Shown here one piece after another: positions 53,899-62,732 of a stretch of 64,000 nt of DNA. The translations under genes were made by a program, and so were the position numbers. Position 1 is the first letter of the stretch. Every line of letters begins with the position of its first letter. The DNA lies in NCBI RefSeq assembly GCF_014200395.1, contig NZ_JACHBS010000001.1:372001-436000 (forward strand), given 5' to 3'. A model generated the notes under the pieces. The model was given only the letters and a program-made list of their open reading frames with translations, was not told the origin of the DNA and did not search any database. The stretch comes from Microcella frigidaquae. Its GTDB lineage: Bacteria; Actinomycetota; Actinomycetes; Actinomycetales; Microbacteriaceae.

Positions 53899-54236
53899 GC
53901 CGCAGCACTGATCAGCGCGTCGCCGACATCCTTGAGGCGATCGATCGGTGCCGACGATACGCTGACGCGCTTGCGAGTGATGACCGTGACCTTGCTGACA
54001 TGGCCGAAGACGCCGTCGAACGCAACCTGCAGATCATCGGCGAGGCGGCGAAGCACCTCCCCGCAGAGCTGACTGACGCACATCCCGAGATCGCCTGGCC
54101 GCAAGTCCGCGGCTTCCGCAACATCCTGGTTCACCAGTACTTCGGGGTCGACCGCGCAACCGTGCGAGAGGTCGTCGAGAGGTACCTGCCGCCGCTCGCT
54201 GCGGCGTTGCGAAACGATCCGAATCCGACGCGCTGA
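53895..54236 (+). CDS. hepT: HepT-like HEPN toxin (DUF86)
   Basis: A 113-residue all-helical HEPN ribonuclease. The active site is VRGFRNILVHQYFG: Arg75, His80 (RX4H) and Tyr82, the tyrosine that MntA modifies in the characterised Shewanella pair. LERNLQIIGEAAKHL-type helix is present (here VERNLQIIGEAAKHL). GTG overlaps the mntA stop. Together they form a MNT-HEPN toxin-antitoxin unit. Confidence 0.9.
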   Translation: MSRSTDQRVADILEAIDRCRRYADALASDDRDLADMAEDAVERNLQIIGEAAKHLPAELTDAHPEIAWPQVRGFRNILVHQYFGVDRATVREVVERYLPPLAAALRNDPNPTR

Positions 54237-54257
54237 GAATCCACCACGCCGTCACCG

Positions 54258-55319
54258 CTATTCGGCGAGCGCCGCCGTCAGCGCGTCGACCAGCGCCTCC
54301 GCCTGCTGAGGGCTCAGCGACCCCAGCAGCACCCGCGGCTGCACCTTGTACCTCTCCGCGCGCACACGCTCTGCGTCGATCACACCGGGCACGGTGGCCT
54401 CCACCTCGGCCGTCATCCGCTCGGCAACCTCCGGCGCCATGGCGAAGTCGACGAAACGCAGGTTGAGCCGCAACCCGCGCTGCGCATCCGACTGCAGAGA
54501 GATCGGCCACTTGCGCACGCCGCCGAGCGCCGGCACCTCGATGCTGGCGTTCAATGACGGGGTGGATGCCCGCACCCCGTTCATCCGCCACCCGCGCTGC
54601 AGCAGCCGCTCCCGCAGCGCCCGGTAGGCGGGCAGCCCGTCGGGGTCATGCTGCTCGCCCCACTCGGCGAACGATTCGATCGGCCACCGCTCGCGCGTGA
54701 CCCGGTCACGGCGACCCCGCGCGTCAGCAAGTTCGGAGCCGAACGCGGTCGGGATGAGCACCTCGACACCATCGCGCTGCGCCCGCTGGAACTCCATGAC
54801 GAACACCGCGATCTCGCCGAGCGTGATCGCGTTCAGATACTCGACGATGCGCTTCAGGTCGTCATTGACCTTGTCGACGGCGAGCACCAGACGCATACGC
54901 CCGGCCTCGAGGTTCTCGGCCAGGCGCTCGCGCGTCTCGGCACCCTCCGCGTCGAACGCCGCCAGCGGCGACACCTCCGACTTCGACGCCCGCCGCCAGG
55001 TCGCCTCGAAGGCCTCGACTCCCATCCCCCACAGCCGCGAGGCGTAGTCGAGCACCTGCCCGACGATCTCGCGCCGAATCTGCGGGTTCGTCGTCAGCTT
55101 GCACTCGACGAGCGTCAGCTCGCCCGACTCGTCGAGAATCACGACGTCTGCCGGTCCGACCCCGCTCGAGAACTCGCGGCACGCGACGGCGCGCTCACCC
55201 ACGCCCGGTATCAGAGACGGATGCTCGGCGATCAGCTGCTGCAGCGACGCCTCGTTCTCGTACCCGGTGAGCGACGGCTCGCTCCAGCCTGAGTCGCCGG
55301 AACGGATGAGGATGACCAT
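54258..55319 (-). CDS. Stand-alone PD-(D/E)XK nuclease-like protein
   Basis: A 353-residue protein. The N-terminal nuclease fold is ENEASLQQLIAEHPSLIPG, then GPADVVILDESGE (Asp58) and LTLVECKLTT (Glu72, Lys74), giving D-EXK; QIRREIVGQVLDYASRLWG is the following helix with Gln. The C-terminal half (about 200-353) contains LLQRGWRMNGVRASTPSLNA and a helical tail and is not recognised. It may act on foreign DNA in the island. ATG at 55319; convergent with hepT and not visibly coupled to other genes. Confidence 0.75.
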   Translation of the reverse strand: MVILIRSGDSGWSEPSLTGYENEASLQQLIAEHPSLIPGVGERAVACREFSSGVGPADVVILDESGELTLVECKLTTNPQIRREIVGQVLDYASRLWGMGVEAFEATWRRASKSEVSPLAAFDAEGAETRERLAENLEAGRMRLVLAVDKVNDDLKRIVEYLNAITLGEIAVFVMEFQRAQRDGVEVLIPTAFGSELADARGRRDRVTRERWPIESFAEWGEQHDPDGLPAYRALRERLLQRGWRMNGVRASTPSLNASIEVPALGGVRKWPISLQSDAQRGLRLNLRFVDFAMAPEVAERMTAEVEATVPGVIDAERVRAERYKVQPRVLLGSLSPQQAEALVDALTAALAE

Positions 55320-55354
55320 TCCGTCACCTTACGAGTTCGCGACGACACACTTCG

Positions 55355-56584
55355 TCAGCGGCGCCCTCGCCTCACTCGTCGCGCGTAGGCGTCAAGCGCA
55401 GCGAGCATCTCCGGCTGCGCCCACGTGCGGTTGCGTCGGCGCCCTGACGACTCGACGAGCACCCCTCGCGCCACGAGCGTGTCCAGAGCCCGCTTGACCG
55501 CCACCTCGTTGAGCCCGAGCGTCGACCGCAGGTACGTCGCGTTGACGATCGGCTGGCCGATCAAGACCGGCAGCACCCGGCGCGCAGCGGCGTCACTGCG
55601 CACACCCGCCAGCTTCTCGTACGCTCCCTCCAAAGCGGCCGCAAGGTCGTCGATGAGCGTCATGCCGGTCGCTGCAGCGGCGAGAGCGGCCAGGGCGAAT
55701 CGCCGAGCGATCGGCAGGGCATCCCCCGCCCGAAACGCGGTGAGAGCGTCGAAGTAGCTGTCGATGTCGACGAGCAGGCCCGAGGAGATCGGCACGGTGG
55801 TGCGGGCCACGAGCCCCTTCGCCTTGAGCATGGCTTGAGCCACCGCACGACCGGTGCGCCCGTTGCCGTCAACGAAGGGGTGCAGGGTCTCGAACTGCGC
55901 GTGAGCGACAGCGACGTGAAGCAGCACCGGCAAATCATCGCGCGCGATGAAGCGTTCGAAATCGGCGAGGGCCGCCGACAGGTGCTCGGGGTGCGGCGCG
56001 ACGAACTCTGCCCCGATCGGCCCGGCGTCGCCCGCACCGATCCAGACCAGCTCATCGCGCCACCGCCCGGCGTACTCGGCCATGTCCTCCTGGTGGCTCA
56101 GCAGCGCCTCGTGCATCTGGAGGATGGCTGCCGCGTCGAGGCGATCAGCCAGGGCGAGCGCGGCTTCCATGGCGCGAACATTTCCGACAACGGTGCGACT
56201 GTTGGCACCACTTGCCTCCCCCAGCTCGGCGAGAGCCAGCTGCCGGGCCGAACTCGTCAGCCGCTCGATCTGCGAACTCGACGCGCTCTCGGAGCGCAGG
56301 AGGATCGCCGACATCGGCCCGAGCGTTCCGCTCGCCGCCGAAAGCCGCCGGTCGGCGTAGGAATCGAAGTCGACGAGCGCGGCCGTCGCATCTTCAAGCT
56401 CGGCCACCAGCGCTGCCGGGATGCTCGGTCGCCAGCCTGCGAGCGAGATCGGGATGATCGCCTCATATTCCCCGGACTGGCGCTCGAGTTCGCGGCGCGA
56501 GTAGTACCCCGTCTCACGCGGGCGCCACACTCGGCGCTCGCGCACAGCGACCGGGACCTCGAGGGCGGTGTGATCCGAAAGCAC
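55355..56584 (-). CDS. Fic-family protein with C-terminal winged helix
   Basis: A 409-residue AMPylator-like protein. The Fic core has the full active-site motif HPFVDGNGRTGR (about 237-248) and an N-terminal helix with SSSQIER (102-108). This is close to the inhibitory (S/T)XXXE(G/N) motif, but Arg108 replaces Gly/Asn. The C-terminus (about 335-395: RVLPVLIGQPIVNATYLRST, EVAVKRALDTLVARGVLVE) is a winged helix, so the protein may bind DNA and regulate itself. GTG at 56584 with TATGAT 6 nt upstream. Target unknown. Confidence 0.88.
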   Translation of the reverse strand: MLSDHTALEVPVAVRERRVWRPRETGYYSRRELERQSGEYEAIIPISLAGWRPSIPAALVAELEDATAALVDFDSYADRRLSAASGTLGPMSAILLRSESASSSQIERLTSSARQLALAELGEASGANSRTVVGNVRAMEAALALADRLDAAAILQMHEALLSHQEDMAEYAGRWRDELVWIGAGDAGPIGAEFVAPHPEHLSAALADFERFIARDDLPVLLHVAVAHAQFETLHPFVDGNGRTGRAVAQAMLKAKGLVARTTVPISSGLLVDIDSYFDALTAFRAGDALPIARRFALAALAAAATGMTLIDDLAAALEGAYEKLAGVRSDAAARRVLPVLIGQPIVNATYLRSTLGLNEVAVKRALDTLVARGVLVESSGRRRNRTWAQPEMLAALDAYARRVRRGRR

Positions 56585-56609
56585 AAGTAGATCATACTTA
56601 CATTTACTT
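56585..56609 (-). promoter_or_regulatory. fic promoter with three 5-bp half-sites 10 bp apart
   Basis: AAGTA-GATCA-TACTT (56585-56599) is a perfect inverted repeat over the -10 TATGAT (56591-56596, lower strand), and a further TACTT lies at 56605-56609, exactly one helical turn on. Binding here would block transcription. The Fic protein's own winged helix is the obvious candidate. Confidence 0.55.
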
Positions 56610-56727
56610 CTATATCTGTAAAGACTTCAGGTCGGCGGGCACACGTAGTGGAAACCGGGCGAGGCAGGAGAGTGGTGGGCCCCGATCATCTACCCCTCGT
56701 GTCCTCCCTGCGAGATAGCCTCACCAC

Positions 56728-57576
56728 ATGGCCGACGAGACTCCCATCCTGATCAACGATCTCCTGCACCTCACCGACGACGAACTGAACGGAGACACGT
56801 ACCGCGTCCGCTTGACCTTCAAGTGGGGCAACGATGAGGATTCTGACCCCATCGCTCGATATCGCCGCGACCCGGAAGATGCGCTCGCGCACCTGCTCTA
56901 CTACCGCTCGAAGTCGGCCTTCAAAGTGGGCCAGAGGGTCATTGGGATGACCAAGATCGGCGGCAGCCTCTGGCTCTTGACGCGGATCGTGGAGATCGTC
57001 GGCATCACGGACAACGAAAAAGGCGAGAAGGCCTACCAGAGCCGCGATGTGGCCCAGTACCGCGGCTACTTCGGTCGGGTCATCGTTCGCTACTCAAACC
57101 CCAAGGGCGCGCAAACGGAAGTGCGCAAACCGAGCGCCATCTTCCCGAACATCGAAGTGCACGAGGTTCGGGCGACCGGGTTCGGTGACGAAGGGTTCCC
57201 TGGTTACGCCAACGTCACCATCAGCTGGGCGAAGCTCAAGGAGATCGTCGACCGGCGATACGAAAGTTGGCACACCGCCCTTCGGAACATGAAGGGCATC
57301 TACCTCATCGTCGATACTTCCACCGGCTCCGCCTACGTAGGAAAGGCGGATGGCTCACAGATGATGTGGGCGCGATGGGCCAGCTACGCCAAGTCACGCC
57401 ACGGAGGAAATGTCGAGCTCAAGAAGTTCGAGGCTGCGGACATCGAGAAGCACTTCCAGTGGTCGATCCTCGAGGTCATGGATGAGAAGACCCAAGACGA
57501 CTACGTCAATAAGCGGGAGTCATGGTGGAAGGACGCCTTGAGTACTCGCGGCGCCGGCGGACTCAACCGCAACTGA
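56728..57576 (+). CDS. GIY-YIG nuclease-domain protein
   Basis: A 282-residue protein. The C-terminal GIY-YIG domain (about 188-275): GIYLIVDTSTGSAYVGKADG, then WARWASYAKSRHGGN with the Arg, and Glu in NKRESWWKDAL. The N-terminal 185 residues (VGQRVIGMTKIGGSLWLLTR and a beta-rich middle) are not recognised and may bind modified DNA or other ligands. ATG at 56728 lies 6 nt after TAGCCT (56716-56721). Lower GC than the window suggests acquisition. Followed 25 bp later by a cysteine-rich protein gene. Confidence 0.82.
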   Translation: MADETPILINDLLHLTDDELNGDTYRVRLTFKWGNDEDSDPIARYRRDPEDALAHLLYYRSKSAFKVGQRVIGMTKIGGSLWLLTRIVEIVGITDNEKGEKAYQSRDVAQYRGYFGRVIVRYSNPKGAQTEVRKPSAIFPNIEVHEVRATGFGDEGFPGYANVTISWAKLKEIVDRRYESWHTALRNMKGIYLIVDTSTGSAYVGKADGSQMMWARWASYAKSRHGGNVELKKFEAADIEKHFQWSILEVMDEKTQDDYVNKRESWWKDALSTRGAGGLNRN

Positions 57577-57601
57577 TCAGCGACCGAGAAGAACCAGTCG
57601 C

Positions 57602-58438
57602 GTGTGCAACGGATGGAACCACCCCAAGAACTGCCGATGCGGCTGGGGAGGAGAAGGACACAAGGGTCGAGGCGGCGGAGGCGGCTACGGCTACTCGGGG
57701 TGGTCCGCTGTCGACACTTGGGGTGGAGGATCTTCGCTCGATAGCCCCAACGCCATGTGCCCGAAATGTGAGTCTCCCGTCTACTTCATTCGGCCCCAGA
57801 ACGGTGGGGCCGTGTGGTTCGACGAGCTCGGGAAGCCCTGGCCGAAGCACCCGTGCATGGAGACTCTCCGAGCACGGAATCTCGCACCGACGTACGTGCC
57901 AACATCGCGAGAGGTGCGACCCGCACCTGACGGCTGGACACGTCGCACTGAACCGATGACGATTGCCATGAGCGAGAGCTTCGCCGTCTGGGCCGGAACT
58001 ATCGGCCGAAGCCACTACTACTTCCTCGAGAAACCTTTGGAGCCCCTTAGCCCGGCCTTTATCGGTTGGGACAAGTCAGATCGGCGCAAAGGAACAATCG
58101 AGTTCCTCGTGGCCAGCAGTACGGGTATGCGGGAGCAGAGTTACACGATCTTCCGCCCCAGCAACCGATACCTGAATCAGCAGGTCGAAATCCCGACGAG
58201 GAAGCTCTGGATTCCGCTTGTCACTTTCGTGGAGGCGTACGGGAACAAGACCCCGCGCGCGGCACGGGAACTCGTCGCGAGGGTCCGCGAACGCACCGAA
58301 TGGCTCATCGAACCCGGCTGGTATCACTCGGAGGCGAGTCGACATCTCGTTCTCGGTGCGCTGAAGAAGCTGCTCGTGCGCCACCGCCCCCTGCACCCCG
58401 AGCAGATGCTCCGCTGGATGAGGCTTCTGACGAACTAG
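57602..58438 (+). CDS. Cys/Gly-rich protein of unknown function beside the GIY-YIG gene
   Basis: A 278-residue protein. The N-terminus MCNGWNHPKNCRCGWGGEGH is a compact Cys/His motif, followed by a Gly/Tyr-rich stretch and MCPKCESPVYFIRPQNGG...HPC, a likely zinc finger (about 50-80). The middle and C-terminus (FVEAYGNKTPRAARELVARVRERTEW, HPEQMLRWMRLLTN) are helical. GTG start at 57602. Close spacing to the GIY-YIG gene suggests cotranscription and joint function; nucleic-acid binding is plausible. Confidence 0.7.
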   Translation: MCNGWNHPKNCRCGWGGEGHKGRGGGGGYGYSGWSAVDTWGGGSSLDSPNAMCPKCESPVYFIRPQNGGAVWFDELGKPWPKHPCMETLRARNLAPTYVPTSREVRPAPDGWTRRTEPMTIAMSESFAVWAGTIGRSHYYFLEKPLEPLSPAFIGWDKSDRRKGTIEFLVASSTGMREQSYTIFRPSNRYLNQQVEIPTRKLWIPLVTFVEAYGNKTPRAARELVARVRERTEWLIEPGWYHSEASRHLVLGALKKLLVRHRPLHPEQMLRWMRLLTN

Positions 58439-58455
58439 GAGAGCTCAAGACTGGA

Positions 58456-61400
58456 CTAACCCAACCCGAAGTACCGCTCGAAGAACTCGCCGAGCCGGTC
58501 GAGCACGCGCTGCTTCTTGGCCGCGTGCGCGCCGTCCGGCGCGAAGCGCGAGGCGGGCGGCAGCACGCGGGCGATCGCCACACCGGAGGTCTGCAGCGCG
58601 CCATCGCGGAAGGCGCGGTCGATGAACTCGCGGGTGGCGTCGGGGTGCAGAGACTCGTCGGCGATGAGTTGCGTGAGCTCCGCATCCCGGCGGGCGACGA
58701 CGTAGGCGGTCCACTCTTCGTCGACGGCGCCGGTGGCCGAGACGCGGTCGACGAAAGCCTCGATGAGCTCTTTCTTGTTGCGCAGGCTGGGCGACGCGTC
58801 GATCGCGCGGCTGATCTGTGCACGCACCTCGGTGTCGTCGCCGTCTCCGCGCTCGTCGCGGTACTTCTGCACCAGCAGCAGGATGTAGTCGACGGTGATC
58901 TCGACCTGCTTGATCAACTCGATCTCGAAGGTGAGGTCGTCGTTGATGACCTCCTTCTCGTCGGTCGGGCGCCGGATCGAGGCGTAGATGTCGAGGTAGA
59001 TCGAGCGGTAGTCCTGCTTCTGCCGCGCGGTCAGCAGCTCATCGGACTCGAAGTCGTCGAACGAGGTCAAGATGTTCTCGAGTCGCAGGATCGAGCCGAG
59101 CAGCGCGACGAACTCGCGCTGCGCCTCCTCCCCCACGATCGGCACCTCGACCGGAAACCGCTCGAGCAGATCGATGACCAGCGCCGAGTATTCGGCGTAG
59201 TACTCGCCGTACGGCTTCAGCAGCACGACGCCGCGCGCGTTCTTGTTGCCGAACAGGGCGATCGCGTCATTGGTCTGCTTCTCGAGGTCGCGGAAGCTGA
59301 CGATGTTGCCGTACGTCTTCACCGAATTCAGGATGCGGTTGGTGCGCGAGTAGGCCTGAATCAGCCCGTGCGACCGCAGGTTCTTGTCGACCCACAACGT
59401 GTTGAGGGTCGTCGCGTCGAACCCGGTGAGGAACATGTTGACGACGATGACGAGGTCGATCTCGCGGTTCTTCAGCCGCTTCGACAGGTCGGTGTAGTAG
59501 CCGGCGAAGCCGTTCGACGAGGTGTCCCACTGGGTGCCGAACAGGCGGTTGTAGTCGGCGATCGCGGCATCGAGAAACTCCCGCGAGGGCAGATCGAGGC
59601 CGGATGGATCGAATCCCTCTTCGTCGAGAAACCCCGCGCCATCGAGAGAGTCAGCCTCGGCCTCGTTGGCGGCGAACGAGTAGATGATGCCGACCTTCAG
59701 GCGCTGAGCATCCGGAATGGTCGCCTGCATCGTCTGGAACGCGGCGTAGTAGCGCTTCGCCGCCTCGATCGACGCCGTCGCGAACAGGGCGTTGAAGCCG
59801 CGCACACGGCGCTCCCCCAGCGCGTAGTTCTCGCTGCGCCGGGTCTTCTGGTCGAAGTGCTCGAGGATGTACTCGACGATGTTGCCGATGCGCGTCGGGT
59901 CGAGCAGCGCCTTCTCGGTGTCGATCGCCGCGACCTGTTTGTCGGTCAGCCCCTCGGGCATTGTGATGGTGTTGACGTAGTCGATGCGGAACGGCAGCAC
60001 GTTCTTGTCGGTGATCGCATTGACGATCGTGTACGTGTGCAGCTTCTCGCCGAACGCCTGCTCGGTGGTCTTCAGCAGAGGCTTACCGCCCGAGCCGGCG
60101 TTCTCGGCGAAGATCGGCGTGCCGGTGAAGCCGAACAGGTTGTAGCGCTTGAACGCCTTCGTGATCGACGTGTGCATGTCGCCAAACTGCGAACGGTGGC
60201 ACTCGTCGAAGATCAGCACGACGTGCCCGTCGTAGATACTGTGGCCCTTCTGCGACTGCACCAGGCGCGCCAGCTTCTGAATGGTCGTGATGACGATGCG
60301 GCGCTCGGGGTCGGCCAGGTTCTTCGACAGCTCGGCCGTCGACGTCGACGCGTTCGCCGCGCCCTTCTCGAACCGGTCGTACTCGCGCTGGGTCTGCCAG
60401 TCGAGATCTTTCCGGTCGACGACGAACAGCACCTTGTCTACGCTCGGCAGCCGGGACGCCAACTGCGCCGCCTTGAATGACGTCAACGTCTTGCCCGACC
60501 CGGTCGTGTGCCACACGTAGCCGCCGGCCGCCGTCGTGCCGAGCTGCTTGTAGTTTGTGGCGATCTCGATGCGCTGCAGAATGCGCTCCGTCGCCACGAT
60601 CTGGTACGGCCGCATCACCAGCAGCTGCCGGTCGGCGGTCAGCACGCAGTAGCGGGTCAGAATCGCGAGCAGCGCGTGCTTGGCGAAGAACGTCTTCGTG
60701 AAGCCCACCAGGTCGCGAATCGGCGTGTTCGACGCGTCAGCCCACCACGACGTGAACTCGAACGAGTTGCTCGACTTCTTCACCCGCTGCTGACCGCGGG
60801 CATCCTCGACGTGCTGGCGCCGCGCGGTGTTCGAGTAGTACTTCGTGAGGGTGCCGTTGCTGATCACGAACAGCTGCACGTAGTCGAACAGACCCGAACC
60901 GGCCCAGAAACTGTGCCGCTGATACCGGTCGATCTGGTTGAACGCCTCACGGATGTCGATGCCGCGCCGCTTCAGCTCGACGTGCACGAGCGGCAGTCCG
61001 TTCACCAGAATCGTCACGTCGTAGCGGTTCGCGTATGCCCCGCCAGCGTCTCCACCCTGTTCGACCTCGTACTGGTTGATCACCTGCAGGCGGTTGTTGT
61101 GGATGCTCTTCTTGTCGATCAGCGCGATGTTCTTCGTGCTGCCGTCGTCACGCCGAAACGCGTACACGTGGTCTTCTTGAATGCGCACCGTCTTGTTCAC
61201 GGTGCCATCGTTCGCGCCCGCGATGTACTCGCTCAGCAGCCGCTGCCACTCGTCGTCAGAGAACTCCACCTGATTCAGCGCCTGCAGCTGCACCCGCAGA
61301 TTCGCCAGCAGCGCGGCCTCGGTGCGCAGAGACACATACTCGTAGGCCTGCCCCTGCAGCAGACGGATGAACTCCGCCTCCAGCGCCGCCTCCGACTGGT

Positions 61401-61500
61401 ACGCGGCCGCCGCCGACGGGTCGGGCGTGAACTCGGCCACCACCGTGCTCTCGGCACTGACCACGATCGGCTCGAAATGCGCCGGGGGCGGGATGCTCAC
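58456..61500 (-). CDS. hsdR: Type I restriction endonuclease subunit R (HsdR)
   Basis: A 1014-residue translocase/nuclease. The N-terminal nuclease domain has GLPLVHVELKRRG (PD-EXK-type) near residue 170, the helicase core WHTTGSGKTLTSFKAAQ (Walker A, about 334), VLIFDECHRSQFGD (about 430) and GFTGTPIF; a long helical C-terminus binds the methylase core. It cuts DNA after translocation when the site is unmethylated. GTG at 61500 overlaps the hsdS stop (GTGA). Confidence 0.95.
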   Translation of the reverse strand: MSIPPPAHFEPIVVSAESTVVAEFTPDPSAAAAYQSEAALEAEFIRLLQGQAYEYVSLRTEAALLANLRVQLQALNQVEFSDDEWQRLLSEYIAGANDGTVNKTVRIQEDHVYAFRRDDGSTKNIALIDKKSIHNNRLQVINQYEVEQGGDAGGAYANRYDVTILVNGLPLVHVELKRRGIDIREAFNQIDRYQRHSFWAGSGLFDYVQLFVISNGTLTKYYSNTARRQHVEDARGQQRVKKSSNSFEFTSWWADASNTPIRDLVGFTKTFFAKHALLAILTRYCVLTADRQLLVMRPYQIVATERILQRIEIATNYKQLGTTAAGGYVWHTTGSGKTLTSFKAAQLASRLPSVDKVLFVVDRKDLDWQTQREYDRFEKGAANASTSTAELSKNLADPERRIVITTIQKLARLVQSQKGHSIYDGHVVLIFDECHRSQFGDMHTSITKAFKRYNLFGFTGTPIFAENAGSGGKPLLKTTEQAFGEKLHTYTIVNAITDKNVLPFRIDYVNTITMPEGLTDKQVAAIDTEKALLDPTRIGNIVEYILEHFDQKTRRSENYALGERRVRGFNALFATASIEAAKRYYAAFQTMQATIPDAQRLKVGIIYSFAANEAEADSLDGAGFLDEEGFDPSGLDLPSREFLDAAIADYNRLFGTQWDTSSNGFAGYYTDLSKRLKNREIDLVIVVNMFLTGFDATTLNTLWVDKNLRSHGLIQAYSRTNRILNSVKTYGNIVSFRDLEKQTNDAIALFGNKNARGVVLLKPYGEYYAEYSALVIDLLERFPVEVPIVGEEAQREFVALLGSILRLENILTSFDDFESDELLTARQKQDYRSIYLDIYASIRRPTDEKEVINDDLTFEIELIKQVEITVDYILLLVQKYRDERGDGDDTEVRAQISRAIDASPSLRNKKELIEAFVDRVSATGAVDEEWTAYVVARRDAELTQLIADESLHPDATREFIDRAFRDGALQTSGVAIARVLPPASRFAPDGAHAAKKQRVLDRLGEFFERYFGLG

Positions 61501-62732
61501 GCAGGAGCCTCCTCGAACGTCAACAGCTTGTCGCGGTAGTACTCGTACTGCTTGCGCCGCGCGGCGAGCTCGGCGCCAAGGTTCACGATCAACTCCTCGA
61601 ACCGATCTAGTGGCTCCGCCACGGCACGTTGTATCGATAGTGGCGGGATCGGCACCGGAACCTTCTTGAAGTCAACCATCCGAACCATCGGGAGAGAGGA
61701 CCCGGTTGTGTTCTTGCGACACCACTCACCTAACCCGAATGCAAGATGGAAGAGGTATCTCTTGTCCAGCAGCGATTCGAACTTAGAGTTAACCGACAAA
61801 GAGATGAACTGTTGGTTAGCCAGGTGTGGGACTCGAACTAAGGCATGCTCCCCAATCGTGGCGATCGTCGACATTAGCAATGAGTCTGCCGGGAAGAGCC
61901 GACCTCCTTTCACCGCGAATGTGGTCACGTGCTGAAACGAGTCTTCCAAGATTCGACCGCGCTCGCGTATATCCTCGAGGCGAAACCAAGGTACGGAACC
62001 GTCAGTCCAGTTCCTCGGCTCGGATCTTGACGGTGTATACCCGGTCCTCATGTCGAACACATCCTCAAGGGCGACGGAAGGATACGTGCCTTCCGCGAGC
62101 GCAATTGAAGACCGTCGGTAATGTGCAACTTGCACTTTTCGGAGCGCCAATTCCCCCTGAATCTCGGCCTCCAATCTTGTGAAACTATCCAATTTCCGAA
62201 CAACATCTCTCTGCACTTCAATTGGCGGCAAAGGGACTCGGAGGGACTCCCACTTCGATCGCGTTAGGCCGAAACGTGTAATTCCATTTGCTGCCGCACG
62301 AATCTGCGTCTGAAGCCCTCGCGAACCGAAGAGGTAGGAAAGGAAGGAAGAGTCGATAATCGTGCGGTCGGGCCTCAATCGCATAACGTGGTAACTGTAA
62401 ACGAGATTCGGAATGTCCTCCACAACGACCGCGGAGCGGGCGAGATCATCAATTGATTCCGAAGTAGGAGTAACTACAACGTCGCCCATAACTAGAGCAG
62501 TCGCCTGAACTCTTGACTCCGGAGCGGTCGTCGTCGCATTGACCACCTGAGAGGTGATGCGCGTGTTTCGATACACATCCATGAAGTTCAGCAAGCGAAC
62601 TGGAGCCTGCCCTTCGACCAATTTCTTGTCAACACCTGAGTTCGCAATATCCGCAACCTCGCCCAAGCTCGCGAACCGTACCGGAAGACCGAGAATCGGC
62701 CGAACTGCTGAACCTTGCGATGCCGGCGCCAT
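61497..62732 (-). CDS. hsdS: Type I restriction specificity subunit S (HsdS)
   Basis: A 411-residue specificity subunit with two target-recognition domains (about 10-180 and 215-360), each followed by a conserved helix (PLPPIEVQRDVVRKLDSFTRLE and PIPPLSIQRAVAEPLDRFEE). These set the two half-sites of the recognition sequence. Locally lower GC than the flanking hsdM/hsdR, as is common for swapped recognition domains. ATG shares its A with the last base of the hsdM TAA (TAATG). Confidence 0.93.
   Translation of the reverse strand: MAPASQGSAVRPILGLPVRFASLGEVADIANSGVDKKLVEGQAPVRLLNFMDVYRNTRITSQVVNATTTAPESRVQATALVMGDVVVTPTSESIDDLARSAVVVEDIPNLVYSYHVMRLRPDRTIIDSSFLSYLFGSRGLQTQIRAAANGITRFGLTRSKWESLRVPLPPIEVQRDVVRKLDSFTRLEAEIQGELALRKVQVAHYRRSSIALAEGTYPSVALEDVFDMRTGYTPSRSEPRNWTDGSVPWFRLEDIRERGRILEDSFQHVTTFAVKGGRLFPADSLLMSTIATIGEHALVRVPHLANQQFISLSVNSKFESLLDKRYLFHLAFGLGEWCRKNTTGSSLPMVRMVDFKKVPVPIPPLSIQRAVAEPLDRFEELIVNLGAELAARRKQYEYYRDKLLTFEEAPA

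Noticed and set aside
58066..60480. An 804-codon + strand frame opposite hsdR
   Set aside because: It overlaps two real genes, has no recognisable domain and mirrors the HsdR codons.
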